Source: Candidatus Omnitrophota bacterium
GTDB taxonomy: Bacteria; Omnitrophota; Gorgyraeia; Zapsychrales; Zapsychraceae
Length of the DNA stretch: 34,146 bases
Reading direction: 5' to 3'
Assembly (NCBI GenBank): GCA_016214285.1
Contig: JACROV010000096.1
Location: 1-34,146 of the forward strand
Positions 1 through 7,054 of the stretch are shown here, piece by piece. The stretch's first letter is position 1. Every line of letters starts with the position of its first letter. The notes below the pieces were generated by a model that saw only the letters and a list, made by a program, of their open reading frames with translations, did not search any database and was not told the origin of the DNA. Made by a program: the position numbers and the translations under genes.

Positions 1-167
1 ACGAGAGATTTGATCCATGGGCTTGGCCCTCCGGATAATTAAGATAGTTGATTTCCTGGGGGGAGGCAAGCACAAAAATCAGAACTCTCTGTAAAAACAG
101 AACTTAAGAAGATCAAAAGCTAAAACTTTTGACAATACGCCTAGAAATACAGAGGCATTAAATATGA
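1..167. other. Leader region before lipB, no gene seen
   Basis: No complete gene is visible. Frames 1 and 3 reach stops by about position 42, so the end of an upstream gene could lie here, but the fragment is too short to identify. Two small perfect hairpins are present (CTGT/ACAG near 89-100 and CAAAAG/CTTTTG at 114-131). A TTGACA hexamer at 129-134 lacks a convincing -10 box at normal spacing, so no promoter is called. The AGAGG at 151-155 is the likely ribosome binding site of lipB. Confidence 0.4.
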
Positions 168-896
168 ATGATGAACAGCGAGTGCCGTGTTATGGCAACT
201 AATACTCAAAATATTTGTGAGGCACAAGACTTAGGCCTTATTGACTACGCCGCCTCGTACGGGATCCAGAAAGAGTGCGTGGCGCGGGTGTTGGCAGGCG
301 GGGCGCAGGTCTTGCTTTTGTGCGAGCACCCGGCTGTGATCACGCTCGGCCGGCTGGCGCAAGAGGCGAACATTTTAAATCTGGAGGCGATCAACCGTCA
401 GGGCATCCGCGTTGTCCCCATTGACCGCGGGGGGGACGTGACCCTGCACGCGCCCGGGCAGTTGGTGGTTTATCCGATCCTGAACCTCGCGCCCTGCCCG
501 CCTGTCCCGCGGAGCGGGACCTACTCGGCAGGCAGGCAGGGTAGCCGCGACTTACGGCTCTATATGCATAAGCTGGAACAAGTTACCATTGCTTTATTGA
601 AGAGTTTTGATATAGTGGCTAGTAGATTTTCCGGGAAAACAGGCGTTTTTGTGGGGCCGGATAAAATTGTTTCCTTGGGAATTGGTGTTCGCAAGTGGGT
701 GACGTACCACGGCTTGGGCCTCAACGTCAATACGGATTTAAAATTGTTCGAATTGATCAAGCCATGTGGTCTGGATGTTCGCATGACTTCGATAGCCCGG
801 ATCAAAGGTAACCCGGTTGATATGAGCAGGGTTAAACAGCAATTGGTCGAATGTTTCAAAAAGGGATTTGGTTATGAGTTTTGTTACACTGCCTGA
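168..896 (+). CDS. lipB: Lipoyl(octanoyl) transferase LipB
   Basis: Transfers octanoate from acyl carrier protein to the lysine of lipoyl domains, the first step of protein lipoylation in the cytoplasm. Family signatures are visible: RGGDVTLHAPGQ (residues ~89-100), KIVSLGIGVRKWVTYHGLGLNV with the catalytic lysine, and LIKPCG with the catalytic cysteine. At 242 aa it is slightly long, because an in-frame palindromic insert adds about 17 residues (PCPPVPRSGTYSAGRQGS) after the LNL strand, where relatives have a short loop. The ATG at 168 has AGAGG upstream; the ATG at 192 (MATNTQ) is an alternative without a clear ribosome site. The next gene, a lone lipoyl domain, overlaps its end, suggesting enzyme and substrate are made together. 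Identification is firm; whether the insert is tolerated is inferred. Confidence 0.95.
   Translation: MMNSECRVMATNTQNICEAQDLGLIDYAASYGIQKECVARVLAGGAQVLLLCEHPAVITLGRLAQEANILNLEAINRQGIRVVPIDRGGDVTLHAPGQLVVYPILNLAPCPPVPRSGTYSAGRQGSRDLRLYMHKLEQVTIALLKSFDIVASRFSGKTGVFVGPDKIVSLGIGVRKWVTYHGLGLNVNTDLKLFELIKPCGLDVRMTSIARIKGNPVDMSRVKQQLVECFKKGFGYEFCYTA
492..541. repeat. In-frame GC-rich palindromic insert in lipB
   Basis: Nested dyad. Outer arms CCCTGCCCGCCTG (492-504) and CAGGCAGGCAGGG (529-541) pair at 12 of 13 positions. An inner hairpin GTCCCGC/GCGGGAC (504-510, 514-520) has a GGA loop. The whole unit is read through in frame and interrupts the LipB fold between a conserved strand and helix. CCTGCC-type palindromes of this kind are, from general knowledge, frequent in genomes of uncultured bacteria. 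Confidence 0.75.
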
Positions 897-1104
897 ACTG
901 GGTGAAGGAATAGAAAAAGCCACGGTGGCCTGCTGGCATTATAAAGTGGGCGATCGTGTTACGCAAGACGATGACGTGGTGGAAGTCGTCACCGACAAGG
1001 CCGTGTTTAACGTCGTTGCCGGAGCTTCCGGGATTCTGCGGGGGATCCTGGTCAGAGACGGTCAGGAAGTCAAAATCGGCGAAGCGCTCGCGGAGATCGA
1101 ATGA
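874..1104 (+). CDS. Free-standing lipoyl (E2-type) domain protein
   Basis: A 76-aa protein consisting of one biotinyl/lipoyl-attachment domain. It starts MSFVTLPELGEGIEKATV, like the N-terminal lipoyl domain of 2-oxoacid dehydrogenase E2 subunits, and carries the EVVTDKAVFNV hairpin whose DKA lysine is the lipoylation site. No E2 catalytic domain, subunit-binding domain, E1 or E3 is present nearby. ATG 874 is preferred over TTG 868 because AAGGGA lies 7 nt upstream. The gene overlaps lipB by 23 nt and ends on the ATGA of the next gene. It could be a swinging-arm carrier for a complex encoded elsewhere, or a lipoyl carrier or reservoir; the role is not known from the sequence. Confidence 0.88.
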   Translation: MSFVTLPELGEGIEKATVACWHYKVGDRVTQDDDVVEVVTDKAVFNVVAGASGILRGILVRDGQEVKIGEALAEIE

Positions 1105-2288
1105 GTAAACAACGCGTATTGCTCATGTATATCTCAAAGGTTTCCGGACACCGGCAGGCAACGGTCGCCATCCAGCAGGCCCTGCGCCAGCTTGATCCTG
1201 AGATAGAAGTGCCGGCCATCAACGGTTTCGGCTACACTTATCCGATCCTGGAGAAGATCGTCAACAAGGCCTACCTGAGCGTCATCAAAAGGACGCCGAA
1301 AGTCTGGGATTATCTCTACGATAACCCAAAGATCGTCAAAAATTCGCAGTCGATCCAGAATTTCCTCCATAAAACCAGCCATGAAAAAATTGAGAAACTG
1401 ATCCAGCGCCACCGGCCGCAGGCGATCGTCTGTACGCAGGCGTTCCCCTGCGGTATGGTCGCGGACTATAAAATATCCCATAATCTCGATATCCTGCTCA
1501 TCGGTGTCCTGACGGATTTTTCGCCGCATTCGTACTGGATCAATGAAGGAGTGGATTATTACGTGGTGCCTTCCGAAGAAGTCAAGGAGCGGTTGGTGGT
1601 CAAGGGGGTCGCGCCCGAGCGCGTGCGGGTCTACGGGATTCCGCTGCGCCCCCGGTTCAACGAGCCGGTCGACCGCATTGCGATCGCTGAAAATATGGGC
1701 TTGGACCCGAATGTGCCGACGATCCTGGTGATGGGCGGCGGACAGGGCTTGGGGCCGATCAAAAAGATCGTCAAGGCGCTGGGGAAGATGAATATGTTCG
1801 TCCAGATCATCGTCCTTTCCGGGGTCAATAAAAAGATCGTGAACAGCCTGCGGCGTTACGCCGCCAAGGCGGATAAAAAGATCCTGGTCTTCGAATTCGT
1901 CACTAATGTCGAGGAGCTGATGACGTTGGCGGATCTCATTGTCACCAAGCCCGGTGGCATGACCACCGCCGAAAGTCTCACCAAAGGACTGCCGATGGTG
2001 GTCATCAATCCGATCCCCGGACAAGAGATGCGTAATACCGACTTTTTGATCCAGCAGGGCATTGGCATCCGCGTGCATGACGTCGATGATATCGGGGGGG
2101 AAGTCGAGGTGCTTTTACGCTCGCCCGAACGTCTCGCCGCCATGCGCAAGGCGGCCTTGGCGCATGCCAAACCGCACGCTTCTTTGGACATCGCGCGGTT
2201 GATCCTGGGGGCCTCCTCCTCCGGACAACAGGCGCCCACCGCCCGGATCCATTTAACGCCGGAACTCACCGAGAAGGCTTTCCCCTGA
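1101..2288 (+). CDS. GT28 glycosyltransferase, MGDG synthase/UgtP-like
   Basis: Probable processive diacylglycerol glycosyltransferase or related GT28 enzyme, acting at the cytoplasmic face of the inner membrane to build glycolipids. The N-terminal half has the MGDG synthase pattern (LLMYISKVSGHRQAT, then LIGVLTDFSPHSYWI and DYYVVPSEEVKERL). The C-terminal nucleotide-sugar half has ILVMGGGQGLGPI and LIVTKPGGMTTAE, the usual UDP-sugar binding loop. Length 395 aa is normal for the family. It overlaps the lipoyl-domain gene by 4 nt (ATGA) and is followed 13 nt later by an LpxL-type acyltransferase, so a role in envelope lipid synthesis is likely. Donor and acceptor cannot be told from sequence; MurG is less likely given the DAG-transferase-type N-terminus. 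Confidence 0.82.
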   Translation: MSKQRVLLMYISKVSGHRQATVAIQQALRQLDPEIEVPAINGFGYTYPILEKIVNKAYLSVIKRTPKVWDYLYDNPKIVKNSQSIQNFLHKTSHEKIEKLIQRHRPQAIVCTQAFPCGMVADYKISHNLDILLIGVLTDFSPHSYWINEGVDYYVVPSEEVKERLVVKGVAPERVRVYGIPLRPRFNEPVDRIAIAENMGLDPNVPTILVMGGGQGLGPIKKIVKALGKMNMFVQIIVLSGVNKKIVNSLRRYAAKADKKILVFEFVTNVEELMTLADLIVTKPGGMTTAESLTKGLPMVVINPIPGQEMRNTDFLIQQGIGIRVHDVDDIGGEVEVLLRSPERLAAMRKAALAHAKPHASLDIARLILGASSSGQQAPTARIHLTPELTEKAFP

Positions 2289-2301
2289 AAGGGACACAGG
2301 T

Positions 2302-3345
2302 ATGTTCAAATATTATCTTTATAGGTTCGCGCGGTTTCTTGTCAACCGATTATCGTTGGTGACGTCCTATAAACTGGGCGTTATTTTATCGGATATCCAG
2401 TATGTTTGTTCTTTCCGGGACCGGCGCGCGGTGCGCAATAATTTACAGAAGATCCTGCCCGCCGGGGCGGACCTATCGGCCATGACCCGGGAGGTGTTCC
2501 GGAACTTCGGAAAATATCTGGTGGAGTTCCTCCGGATGGACGGGATGGTCAATCAGGATTTTATCGCGCGTCGGGTCAAGATCGAGAATATTGATCGGAT
2601 CGCGCGGGCGCTGGAAAAAGGCAAAGGGGCCATTATCATGACGGCGCATATCGGCAACTGGGAGCTCGGCGCGGTTTTGCTCAATATGCTGGGGTATCCT
2701 CTGATGGCGGTCACCCTGCCGCATAAAGAACGTCCCGTTAATGACCTGTTTAATCATCAGCGCGAGGTTCACGGGATCACAGTCGTAGCGACCCATAACG
2801 CCATTCGTAAATGTATGGAACAGCTTAAGAGTAACAAGATCATTGCCATCGTGGGCGACCGCGACTTTACGGTCAAAGGCGGCGAATTGATCGATTTTCT
2901 CGGGGCCAAGGCGTTGATCCCCAAAGGGGCCGCCATATTCTCGAAAAAAACCGGCGCGCCGATCATCCCGACATTTTTGATTCGTGAACCGGATGGCACG
3001 TTCCGGCTTTCTATCCTCGAGCCGATGTTTCCTCCGAAGGAGAAGGAGGCGGATGCGGAGGGCCTTCCCCCGGCAGGCTCCTCCCGCAGGGAGCCTCTCG
3101 GCCTGTGGCCAAAGGCTCCCTGCGGGGAGGAGGAAGAAGAGGCGGTCCGAAGGATCATGCGCCGTTATCTGGCCGTCATCGAAGACCAGATCCGCCGCTA
3201 TCCGACGCAGTGGCTGCTTTTTCGAGAATTCGCCGTTTCTTCCGTTCCGTTCCGGAATGGAACGGAACGGAACAGAGCGGAAAAAACGAATACCCAGGAT
3301 ATGAAAAACCTGCCTGACCGTAGACAGGAATTATCAGCGTATTGA
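2302..3345 (+). CDS. LpxL/HtrB-type lipid A late acyltransferase with inserts
   Basis: Membrane-associated acyltransferase of the LpxL/LpxM family, expected to add a secondary acyl chain to lipid A. The catalytic H(X4)E motif is in MTAHIGNWELGAVLL (residues ~113-127). GDRDFTVKGG, PKGAAIFSKKTGAPIIPTF and the terminal QWLLFREF are also family features. Residues ~257-277 (PPAGSSRREPLGLWPKAPCG) come from an in-frame GC-rich palindrome. After QWLLFREF, where relatives usually end, there is a roughly 35-residue tail coded by a second palindrome (3240-3272) and a degenerate third. The ATG at 2302 follows GGGACACAGG. The enzyme may still work, since both additions lie outside the core motifs. The preceding GT28 gene and following GT2 gene support an envelope-lipid operon. 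Confidence 0.85.
   Translation: MFKYYLYRFARFLVNRLSLVTSYKLGVILSDIQYVCSFRDRRAVRNNLQKILPAGADLSAMTREVFRNFGKYLVEFLRMDGMVNQDFIARRVKIENIDRIARALEKGKGAIIMTAHIGNWELGAVLLNMLGYPLMAVTLPHKERPVNDLFNHQREVHGITVVATHNAIRKCMEQLKSNKIIAIVGDRDFTVKGGELIDFLGAKALIPKGAAIFSKKTGAPIIPTFLIREPDGTFRLSILEPMFPPKEKEADAEGLPPAGSSRREPLGLWPKAPCGEEEEEAVRRIMRRYLAVIEDQIRRYPTQWLLFREFAVSSVPFRNGTERNRAEKTNTQDMKNLPDRRQELSAY
3071..3132. repeat. In-frame GC-rich palindrome in the acyltransferase gene
   Basis: Arms CTCCTCCCGCAGGGAGCCT (3078-3096) and AGGCTCCCTGCGGGGAGGAG (3113-3132) are complementary with one bulged base. The loop holds a small GGCC-TGT-GGCC hairpin. The unit is read through in frame as a Gly/Pro/Arg/Glu-rich peptide. The right arm shares AGGCTCCCTGCGGG with the uvrB upstream copy and, with one change, with the SH3-gene copy. 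Confidence 0.8.
3240..3272. repeat. Perfect hairpin in the acyltransferase C-terminal tail
   Basis: TTCCGTTCCGTTCC (3240-3253) and GGAACGGAACGGAA (3259-3272) are perfect 14-bp arms around a GGAAT loop. It lies in coding sequence just after the expected end of the acyltransferase fold, and each arm is itself a short GTTCC iteration. A third weak dyad (CCTGCCTGACCGTAGACAGG near 3310-3329) follows before the stop. Confidence 0.8.
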
Positions 3346-3347
3346 TT

Positions 3348-4043
3348 ATGGCAAAAATTTGCGTCCTAATTCCGGTTCTTAACGAAGCCCAGACAATCGC
3401 CACGGTGGTCAGTTCCCTGCGCGCCCAGAACCTCGATGTCGTGGTCATCGACGACGGTTCGACGGATGATTCCGGCGCGATCGCCCGGCGCAACGGCGCT
3501 GCCGTCGTCCGTCATGAGATCAAGAATGGCAAGGGCCAGTCCTTGCGTGACGGGTTCCGTTACGCCCTTGAGCGCGGTTACGACGGAGTCATTACGATGG
3601 ACGGCGACGGACAGCATGACGCGGCGGACATCGGGCAATTCCTGCGGCTGGCCGCGAAGGAACGTCCCGGCATAATTGTCGGCAACCGGATGGCCGATCC
3701 CCGGGGAATGCCCTGCGTCCGGTATCTGACCAACCGGTTTATGTCGTCTTTGATCTCCAGCGCCTGCGGACAGCGTATTCCGGATACTCAATGCGGGTAC
3801 CGATATATCGATTCCCGTATTTTGCGTGAAGTGCCTTTGGCCTGCGATGGTTTCGAGATCGAGACCGAGATATTGATGAAATCCGCCAAACGGGGGTTTC
3901 GCGTCGATTCGGTGCCGGTCACGACGATCTATCGCGACGAAGAAAGCAAGATCAATCCCTGGAAGGACACGATCCGTTTTATCACGTATTTTATCAAGGA
4001 AATCCGTTCCCCGGCGCAGGGCGATGGAAAAGGGAACAGGTGA
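3348..4043 (+). CDS. GT2 family glycosyltransferase
   Basis: Family 2 GT-A glycosyltransferase of 231 aa, similar in layout to polyprenyl-phosphate mannosyl/glucosyltransferases. It begins ICVLIPVLNEAQTI, has VVVIDDGSTDDS (nucleotide-binding), GKGQSLRDGF and ITMDGDGQHDAADI with the DxD-type metal site, and later DTQCGYRYID and GFEIETEIL typical of this subgroup. There is no transmembrane domain, so it is probably a peripheral inner-membrane enzyme. ATG 3348 is chosen over TTG 3342 because the upstream gene stops at 3345. It follows the acyltransferase directly and is likely part of the same envelope operon. The sugar is unknown. Confidence 0.88.
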   Translation: MAKICVLIPVLNEAQTIATVVSSLRAQNLDVVVIDDGSTDDSGAIARRNGAAVVRHEIKNGKGQSLRDGFRYALERGYDGVITMDGDGQHDAADIGQFLRLAAKERPGIIVGNRMADPRGMPCVRYLTNRFMSSLISSACGQRIPDTQCGYRYIDSRILREVPLACDGFEIETEILMKSAKRGFRVDSVPVTTIYRDEESKINPWKDTIRFITYFIKEIRSPAQGDGKGNR

Positions 4044-4046
4044 TAG

Positions 4047-4787
4047 ATGATGAGCCAGAAAATTCTCTTGGCGGCAGAGATGGACAGCCGGTTGTTTTAC
4101 GGTATCCTGGCGGCTTCGTTCGTTGCTCACGGGACGCTCATCGCGGGATCATCGCTCCTTACTCATCGTATCAAGATCTTCGCGAAACCGGTTAAACCCA
4201 TCGAAGTGACCTATGAAACGATCAGGGAGGAGCCCGGGAAGCAACCGCAGAACAGTTTTAAAGAGGTGCAGATCGTCAAATCCAAAGAACTTTCCCCGGA
4301 ATTTCCGGTTGATGTCAAAGTCATTTCCCGGAAGTCTGATATTCTTTCTTCGACACATAACGATCTCCGTGAGCTGACAAGGCCGGCACAGCGCGTTGAG
4401 TCAAACGAAAAACAGATGCCCGGCATAAGATCTTTAGGCGGTGAACGCAAGATCACGGTACCACTGTTACAATCCGAGAAAATGACGAACCCTAGATATT
4501 TAGATTATACCCAGGGTATCCGTCAAAGCATCGAACGGCGGGCCTATCATTATGCGCGAAGCGCCGATTTTGCTTCCGGTGAAGTTTATCTGACCTTTGT
4601 TTTGACCTCAACGGGAGCTTTGGGCGCGGTTAAGATCATTCCGGAAAAGACACATGCCAGCGCTTATTTGCAGAATATAGGCATACGCAGTATCCAGGAA
4701 TCCGCGCCGTTTCCGCCGTTCCCGCCCGACCTCGCGTTCCCGGAACTGACCTTCAACGTGATCATTTCTTTTGAGCTCGAGGAATGA
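4047..4787 (+). CDS. TonB-like energy transducer protein
   Basis: A 246-aa protein with a short cytoplasmic N-terminus, one membrane segment at about residues 17-38 (FYGILAASFVAHGTLIAG), a long polar periplasmic linker, and a C-terminal TonB-like domain. The last ~90 residues show the pattern YTQGIRQSIERRAYHYA, GEVYLTFVLTSTGALGAVKI and SAPFPPFPPDL expected of a TonB C-terminal fold. Such proteins carry proton-motive force from ExbBD to outer-membrane receptors, but no exbB, exbD or receptor is present here. The linker is not strongly Pro-Lys rich, unlike classical TonB, so a TonB/TolA-like paralogue is possible. Two in-frame ATGs (4047 and 4050) sit close to the preceding stop. Confidence 0.72.
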   Translation: MMSQKILLAAEMDSRLFYGILAASFVAHGTLIAGSSLLTHRIKIFAKPVKPIEVTYETIREEPGKQPQNSFKEVQIVKSKELSPEFPVDVKVISRKSDILSSTHNDLRELTRPAQRVESNEKQMPGIRSLGGERKITVPLLQSEKMTNPRYLDYTQGIRQSIERRAYHYARSADFASGEVYLTFVLTSTGALGAVKIIPEKTHASAYLQNIGIRSIQESAPFPPFPPDLAFPELTFNVIISFELEE

Positions 4788-4801
4788 AGGAATGAGGGTA
4801 A

Positions 4802-4830
4802 TTGACAATAAGCAGCGAAGATGTTATTCT
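4802..4830 (+). promoter_or_regulatory. Sigma70-type promoter for the DUF1844 gene
   Basis: A perfect -35 TTGACA (4802-4807) is separated by exactly 17 nt from TATTCT (4825-4830). It lies in the gap after the TonB-like gene and gives a leader of about 25 nt to the ATG at 4862, which is preceded by AAAAGGA. This implies the DUF1844/Trm112/aroQ genes can be transcribed separately from the upstream envelope genes. Confidence 0.65.
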
Positions 4831-4861
4831 AAACTCTGTCTTGGGAAAAGGAACGACCGTT

Positions 4862-5326
4862 ATGAATAGAGAAAAATCCGTCGACGAATCTTGGAAAGAA
4901 TCCGCCGCGCAGGAAAAAGAGCGGCTGGAGCATATAGCGCGCGGGGGAGGTGCGGATAAGACATCCGCCCGGGAAAATCCGCAGGCGCCAGCGCAATCTC
5001 CCGCGGGTTCCCGGCAGCCGTCCCAGCCCCAAGACGTTCCCTGTCACACGCACGAAGAGCCTCCCGGCGCCTACGAAGCGGATTTTGTCAATTACATCAG
5101 CAGCCTTGCCTACCAAGCGATGGTTTTCCTGGGAGAGATCCCCAACCCGGTCACGAACACCAGCGAAAAGAACCTGGAGCAGGCCAAATTTGTTATCGAG
5201 ACGCTCATTTTGCTTCAGGAAAAGACCAAAGGGAATTTGACCCGGAAGGAAAGCGACGTGCTTAACACGGCGGCATATGAACTGCAAATGAAATTTGTTG
5301 AAGTATCTGAAAAGGAAACGGTATGA
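4862..5326 (+). CDS. DUF1844 domain protein
   Basis: Function unknown. The N-terminal half (residues ~1-70) is charged and Pro/Gln/Ser rich and looks disordered. The C-terminal ~80 residues match the DUF1844 pattern: DFVNYISSLAYQAMVFLGEIPNP, NLEQAKFVIETLILLQEKTKGNLT and a terminal LQMKFVEVSE helix. The ORF track extends to a TTG at 4802, but that triplet is the -35 box; ATG 4862 with AAAAGGA upstream is preferred, giving 154 aa. The stop overlaps the start of the Trm112-like gene (ATGA), so the two are probably translationally coupled. Confidence 0.85.
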   Translation: MNREKSVDESWKESAAQEKERLEHIARGGGADKTSARENPQAPAQSPAGSRQPSQPQDVPCHTHEEPPGAYEADFVNYISSLAYQAMVFLGEIPNPVTNTSEKNLEQAKFVIETLILLQEKTKGNLTRKESDVLNTAAYELQMKFVEVSEKETV

Positions 5327-5484
5327 TCGACAAGGTGCTGCTCACGATGTTGGCTTGTCCCGCCTGCCGTGGCGATGTCGAGGAAAAAAATGGAATGATC
5401 ATCTGCGCGAGCTGCGGGCGGCAATATCCGGTGCGTAACGGGATCCCCATTATGTTAGTTGATGAAGCCGAGAAGGGTAAATAG
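5323..5484 (+). CDS. Trm112/UPF0434-like zinc mini-protein (not in ORF track)
   Basis: A 53-aa ORF missed by the track because of its size. It reads MIDKVLLTMLACPACRGDVE, then ICASCGRQYPVRNGIPIML. The two CxxC pairs (CPAC, CASC) and the YPVRNGIPIML ending are hallmarks of the UPF0434/Trm112-like family. In eukaryotes and archaea Trm112 activates methyltransferases; bacterial homologues are mostly uncharacterised, though often near LPS genes such as lpxK or kdsB. The start overlaps the DUF1844 stop by ATGA. The coding end runs into an AT-rich palindrome. Confidence 0.85.
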   Translation: MIDKVLLTMLACPACRGDVEEKNGMIICASCGRQYPVRNGIPIMLVDEAEKGK

Positions 5485-5531
5485 TAAATAGTGGATAGTA
5501 AATCGCTTACCATATACCATTCACCATATAC
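5484..5531. repeat. AT-rich imperfect palindrome before aroQ
   Basis: GTAAATAGTGGATAGTAAAT (5484-5503) faces CTTACCATATACCATTCACCATATAC (5506-5531). The arms pair along most of their length if G-T pairs are allowed, as if the transcript were the conserved form. It fills most of the 64-nt gap between the Trm112-like stop and the aroQ start and could act as an mRNA hairpin. Similar AGTAAATAGTGGATAG-type repeats are, from memory, common in uncultured bacteria. Confidence 0.55.
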
Positions 5532-5548
5532 GAAACGATGGGGGTAGT

Positions 5549-5989
5549 TTGAACAAAATCTTAGTCATCCACGGCCCCAACCTCAATTTGCTTGGCCAGC
5601 GTGAACCGGATGTTTACGGTAAAACGACCCTTGCGGAGATTAATCGTCGTTTGCAGAAGCTCGCTAAATCTAACCGCGTTGAACTTGAGATCGTCCAGTC
5701 CAATCACGAAGGCGAGATCGTGGATACGATCGGCCAGGCCAACAAACGCGGATTCAAGGCCATTTTGATCAATCCGGCGGCGTATACCCACACGAGTGTC
5801 GCCATCCGCGACGCGGTTGCCGCCGTGGCCATTCCGACCGTCGAGGTGCATCTGTCCAACATTTACGCGCGGGAAGAGTTCCGGCACACCTCGCTCATCT
5901 CGCCGGTCTGCCGCGGCCAGGTGAGCGGCTTTGGCGCCAACAGTTACGTCCTGGGATTAGAAGCCGTCATCGGTTTCATCAAAAAATAA
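5549..5989 (+). CDS. aroQ: Type II 3-dehydroquinate dehydratase AroQ
   Basis: Converts 3-dehydroquinate to 3-dehydroshikimate in the shikimate pathway; the enzyme is a cytoplasmic dodecamer. Motifs are complete: [64 protein letters not shown] and a closing GFGANSY. The 146-aa length is typical. The start is TTG at 5549, preceded by GGGGGTAG, and the N-terminus then fits the family exactly. The gene upstream in the pathway, aroB, is in the same window at 23.2 kb but not linked in an operon. The M24 peptidase follows 9 nt later. Confidence 0.95.
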   Translation: MNKILVIHGPNLNLLGQREPDVYGKTTLAEINRRLQKLAKSNRVELEIVQSNHEGEIVDTIGQANKRGFKAILINPAAYTHTSVAIRDAVAAVAIPTVEVHLSNIYAREEFRHTSLISPVCRGQVSGFGANSYVLGLEAVIGFIKK

Positions 5990-5998
5990 CCTTTCTTC

Positions 5999-7054
5999 GT
6001 GAATTCCCGGATCAAACAACTCATCAATACCTTCAAAACGCGTCATATCGACGCGCTTTTGGTCACCCAAGACACCAACATCGCGTATCTGACGCATTTT
6101 CCCGCCTCAGAATCGTGGCTGCTTGTTGGCAAACGCAAGGCGTCTTACATCACCGATTTTCGGTACATCCTTGAGGCTCGTAAGGGTTTAAAAGGGATCG
6201 GGGTTGTGCGCTACATTAAGAGTAAAGGTGAAACGCTTTTTCAGACCTGCCGTCATCAAAATATCCGTCGTCTTGGCTTTGACCCCAATCATGTGACCCT
6301 CGCCCAGTATCAGGCGCTCCAAAAACAAGGTCTTCGCCCGGGCAAATTGGTCGCGGCACCTCATTTGGTTGAAGCCTTGCGGGAAACCAAGGACGCGACA
6401 GAGATCAAATACATCCGGCAAGCCCTGGCCATCCATAAACAAGCCTATCAGCTGGTCAAAAATCTCATCCGCCCGAATGTGACGGAGCAAGATATCCTTT
6501 CGCGCCTGGAAAATTTCGTCCGGCATAAGGGGGTGCGGTTTTCCTTTCCGCCGATCGTGGCTTCGGGGCCGAATTCCTGCTATCCGCACGCCAAAGTTAC
6601 CGGCCGCAAACTTAAGAAGAACGATATTGTGCTGGTGGACATCGGGATTGAGGTCAAAGGTTATAAGTCCGACTTGACACGTATGTTCTTTTTAGGTAGA
6701 ATACCGCCGCTTGTTCAAAAAGTTAATGACGCTGTAGCGGTTGCGCAGCTTAAAGCTATCGAAAAGATACGTCCCGGTGTTCCCGTGGCGGAACTGGATC
6801 TGGCGGCACGTAACCATTTAGCAAAAAACGGGTTATCCCAATATTTCGGGCACGCACTCGGCCACGGGGTGGGACTCGATATCCACGAGTCACCGCGTCT
6901 GTCGCAATCTAACCCTGCGGTTCTCAAGGCAGGCATGGTCATAACGATCGAACCGGCCGTTTACATCCCGCACCGGTTCGGTATCCGTATCGAAGACATG
7001 GTTCTTATAACCCCAAAAGGATGTGAGGTATTAAGTGGCGATATCCATCAATGA
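5999..7054 (+). CDS. M24 family Xaa-Pro aminopeptidase
   Basis: Cytoplasmic metallopeptidase that removes N-terminal residues before proline or cleaves Xaa-Pro peptides. The N-terminal ~120 residues form the creatinase-like domain; the rest is the pita-bread catalytic domain. All five metal ligands are visible: two Asp in VDIGIEVKGYKSDLTRMF, His in FGHALGHGVGLDIHE, Glu in TIEPAVY and Glu in GIRIEDM. The start is GTG 5999, 9 nt after aroQ. It overlaps efp by 20 nt; peptidase-efp-accB-accC order is well known in Firmicutes and other phyla. At 351 aa it is of usual size for PepP/PepQ-like members; precise specificity is not decidable. Confidence 0.92.
   Translation: MNSRIKQLINTFKTRHIDALLVTQDTNIAYLTHFPASESWLLVGKRKASYITDFRYILEARKGLKGIGVVRYIKSKGETLFQTCRHQNIRRLGFDPNHVTLAQYQALQKQGLRPGKLVAAPHLVEALRETKDATEIKYIRQALAIHKQAYQLVKNLIRPNVTEQDILSRLENFVRHKGVRFSFPPIVASGPNSCYPHAKVTGRKLKKNDIVLVDIGIEVKGYKSDLTRMFFLGRIPPLVQKVNDAVAVAQLKAIEKIRPGVPVAELDLAARNHLAKNGLSQYFGHALGHGVGLDIHESPRLSQSNPAVLKAGMVITIEPAVYIPHRFGIRIEDMVLITPKGCEVLSGDIHQ

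Noticed and set aside
129-134. TTGACA upstream of lipB as a promoter
   Set aside because: No acceptable -10 box at 15-19 nt spacing.
1134-2078. Minus-strand ORF of 314 aa
   Set aside because: Shadow of the GT28 gene, with His/Asp-rich composition typical of antisense frames.
3366-4130. Minus-strand ORF of 254 aa
   Set aside because: Antisense to the GT2 gene; no recognisable domain.
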